Origin: Deltaproteobacteria bacterium RIFCSPHIGHO2_02_FULL_40_11
Lineage (GTDB): Bacteria > Bdellovibrionota > JACOXK01 > 2-02-FULL-40-11
Direction: 5' to 3'
Length of the DNA: 7,884 nucleotides
Assembly (NCBI GenBank): GCA_001798105.1
Contig: MGRI01000044.1
Location: 1 to 7,884 of the forward strand
Under the pieces are notes generated by a model that saw only the letters and a list, made by a program, of their open reading frames with translations, was not told the origin of the DNA and searched no databases. Below, one piece after another: positions 6,790 through 7,884 of this stretch; the first letter of the stretch is position 1; every line of letters begins with the position of its first letter. The translations under genes were made by a program, and so were the position numbers.

Positions 6790-7884
6790 TTACTCTAAAA
6801 GTCTGGAAAATCCGGGGGTTTCAGACTGCTCTGGATTTGGCAACCAATCTTTGGGCGTATTAAAATATTCAATCCCATAATAGTACTCCACCCACTCATC
6901 AATCAAATGCTCTACCTTGTAGGGAGAATACTCCGATTGTAAAACGCCAATATCGAGCTTAATTCTTTCTAAAGACTGCCCTCGACCTAAATTTAGATCG
7001 TAACTTCCCCCTTCTTGGAAAAATTTCCAAATCCCTGTTTGAGGTTGGGTGGGATCTCGGAAGGCATCGTTAAACTCAAACCGATCGGCAATGGTATATT
7101 TATCTGGATAATACAGCGTTATAAAATTATATGCTTTTAAGCCATTCCCCACGACAGAATCATTATCTTCCCCTGCAATAAAAAGTTTTGGATACTTTTC
7201 ATAAAAATGTTTTGGGTTTCTGCCATAAATATCTCGGAATTGTTTTCGGTGCTCTTCCACATAAGGCTCTAACCACTCGGGATTAAAATCGCGACTCACA
7301 ACCAACCCAAATTCTCCCGGACGAAGCGTTTGAAGATCGGGCTTTAAAAAATGGGCTTCCGTAGGATGATTGAGCTGATACGCATTTGTAAGTGGCCGAT
7401 TGTAAAAAGAAATTAAATCATCATAGGTTCCAGAAATTTTATCATTCGGATGCCAAGGGATATTTCCATTATAAAGCTTCCACCCTGTTAAATCGACGGT
7501 CAAAGCATCGCATTCTTCTTGTTTTTTACATTTTGCGTAATTATAAAGCTCCACATATCTTCCAGCCATATTATTTGTAGAATTCAATTGAATTTCAGAA
7601 ATGGCAACCGGTCTTCGCACATACCCAAACTCTTCGAGCTCTGCATTACTTGGGATGTATTCCGGATAAGCCGTTCGATAAAGCTCATAAAAAACATGCT
7701 CGTAAAAAGCTTCCACTATTTCTTTATCTCGAATAATAATCAGACTTTCATCATTCACATTTTCAGCAGAAAAACTAAAATTATACGACCCTAAAATTAA
7801 AATTTCTTGGTCAATAATCATAAACTTATGATGAAAATCTCCTCTTAAGGCCGCCAAACGAACTGGCATTCCCTGTTTTAACAT
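6790..7884 (-). CDS. PLD-like (HKD) protein with C-terminal lamin-tail domain, 5'-truncated by window edge
   Basis: This is the C-terminal 364 codons of a phospholipase-D-superfamily protein. The ATG at the window edge is probably internal, because the reading frame is still open there and it already lies just before a catalytic motif. Residues 18-25 form H-x-K-x4-D (H18, K20, D25), followed by G32-S33-x-N35 and the usual downstream N-D-E at 44-46. This is the classic HKD active-site half that attacks phosphodiester bonds in nucleases or phospholipids. Residues about 93-312 look like a lamin-tail (LTD) domain: AISEIQLNS at 94, GRYVELYN at 108, DLTGWKLYNG at 131, LRPGEFGLVVSRD at 187 and a GQSLERI-type ending near 302. 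LTDs are known to be joined to secreted bacterial phosphoesterases and nucleases. C119 and C125 could form a disulphide. Most PLD enzymes need two HKD motifs, and the other would lie upstream, outside the window. The substrate is not decidable here. It is followed after 66 bp by the porin gene. Confidence 0.87.
   Translation of the reverse strand: MLKQGMPVRLAALRGDFHHKFMIIDQEILILGSYNFSFSAENVNDESLIIIRDKEIVEAFYEHVFYELYRTAYPEYIPSNAELEEFGYVRRPVAISEIQLNSTNNMAGRYVELYNYAKCKKQEECDALTVDLTGWKLYNGNIPWHPNDKISGTYDDLISFYNRPLTNAYQLNHPTEAHFLKPDLQTLRPGEFGLVVSRDFNPEWLEPYVEEHRKQFRDIYGRNPKHFYEKYPKLFIAGEDNDSVVGNGLKAYNFITLYYPDKYTIADRFEFNDAFRDPTQPQTGIWKFFQEGGSYDLNLGRGQSLERIKLDIGVLQSEYSPYKVEHLIDEWVEYYYGIEYFNTPKDWLPNPEQSETPGFSRLLE

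Noticed and set aside
1..7884. tRNA, rRNA, CRISPR array, transposase or insertion-sequence ends
   Set aside because: Nearly all of the window is coding with short gaps, and no repeated spacer pattern, RNA gene signature or terminal inverted repeat was seen on reading.

Overview
The window holds five protein genes, all on the minus strand, so they are read from the right end to the left. The first (right) and last (left) genes run off the window. Every gene whose N-terminus is visible starts with an export signal. One begins with a lipobox, and two end in the terminal-aromatic pattern of outer-membrane beta-barrels. This points to a Gram-negative bacterium with an A+T-leaning genome and an envelope-directed locus. 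The style, with large unknown lipoproteins carrying EF-hand-like loops and lineage-specific barrels, resembles Bdellovibrionota or other former deltaproteobacterial groups. That placement is an impression, because no marker gene is present.

Right block (about 7884 to 3423): the 3' part of a phospholipase-D-superfamily protein (HKD motif) fused to a lamin-tail domain is followed after 66 bp by a porin resembling the phosphate-selective O/P group. That porin overlaps by 23 bp a large secreted, mostly helical protein of unknown family. The overlap suggests translational coupling.

Left block (3422 to 1): a 144-bp intergenic region carries A-tracts, a perfect 5-bp-arm palindrome and a near-consensus sigma-54 (-24/-12) element. 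It precedes a second outer-membrane beta-barrel, which overlaps by 11 bp a large lipoprotein with several EF-hand-like calcium-binding loops. The lipoprotein is cut by the left edge.

Working hypothesis (inference): this is a surface or envelope module. A secreted PLD/lamin-tail hydrolase could attack nucleic acid or phospholipid and an anion-type porin could take up the products. The separate barrel and lipoprotein pair may form a calcium-responsive outer-membrane complex. There is no cytoplasmic enzyme, inner-membrane transporter, regulator, RNA gene, mobile element or CRISPR array in the window. No gene-free stretch exceeds 300 bases.
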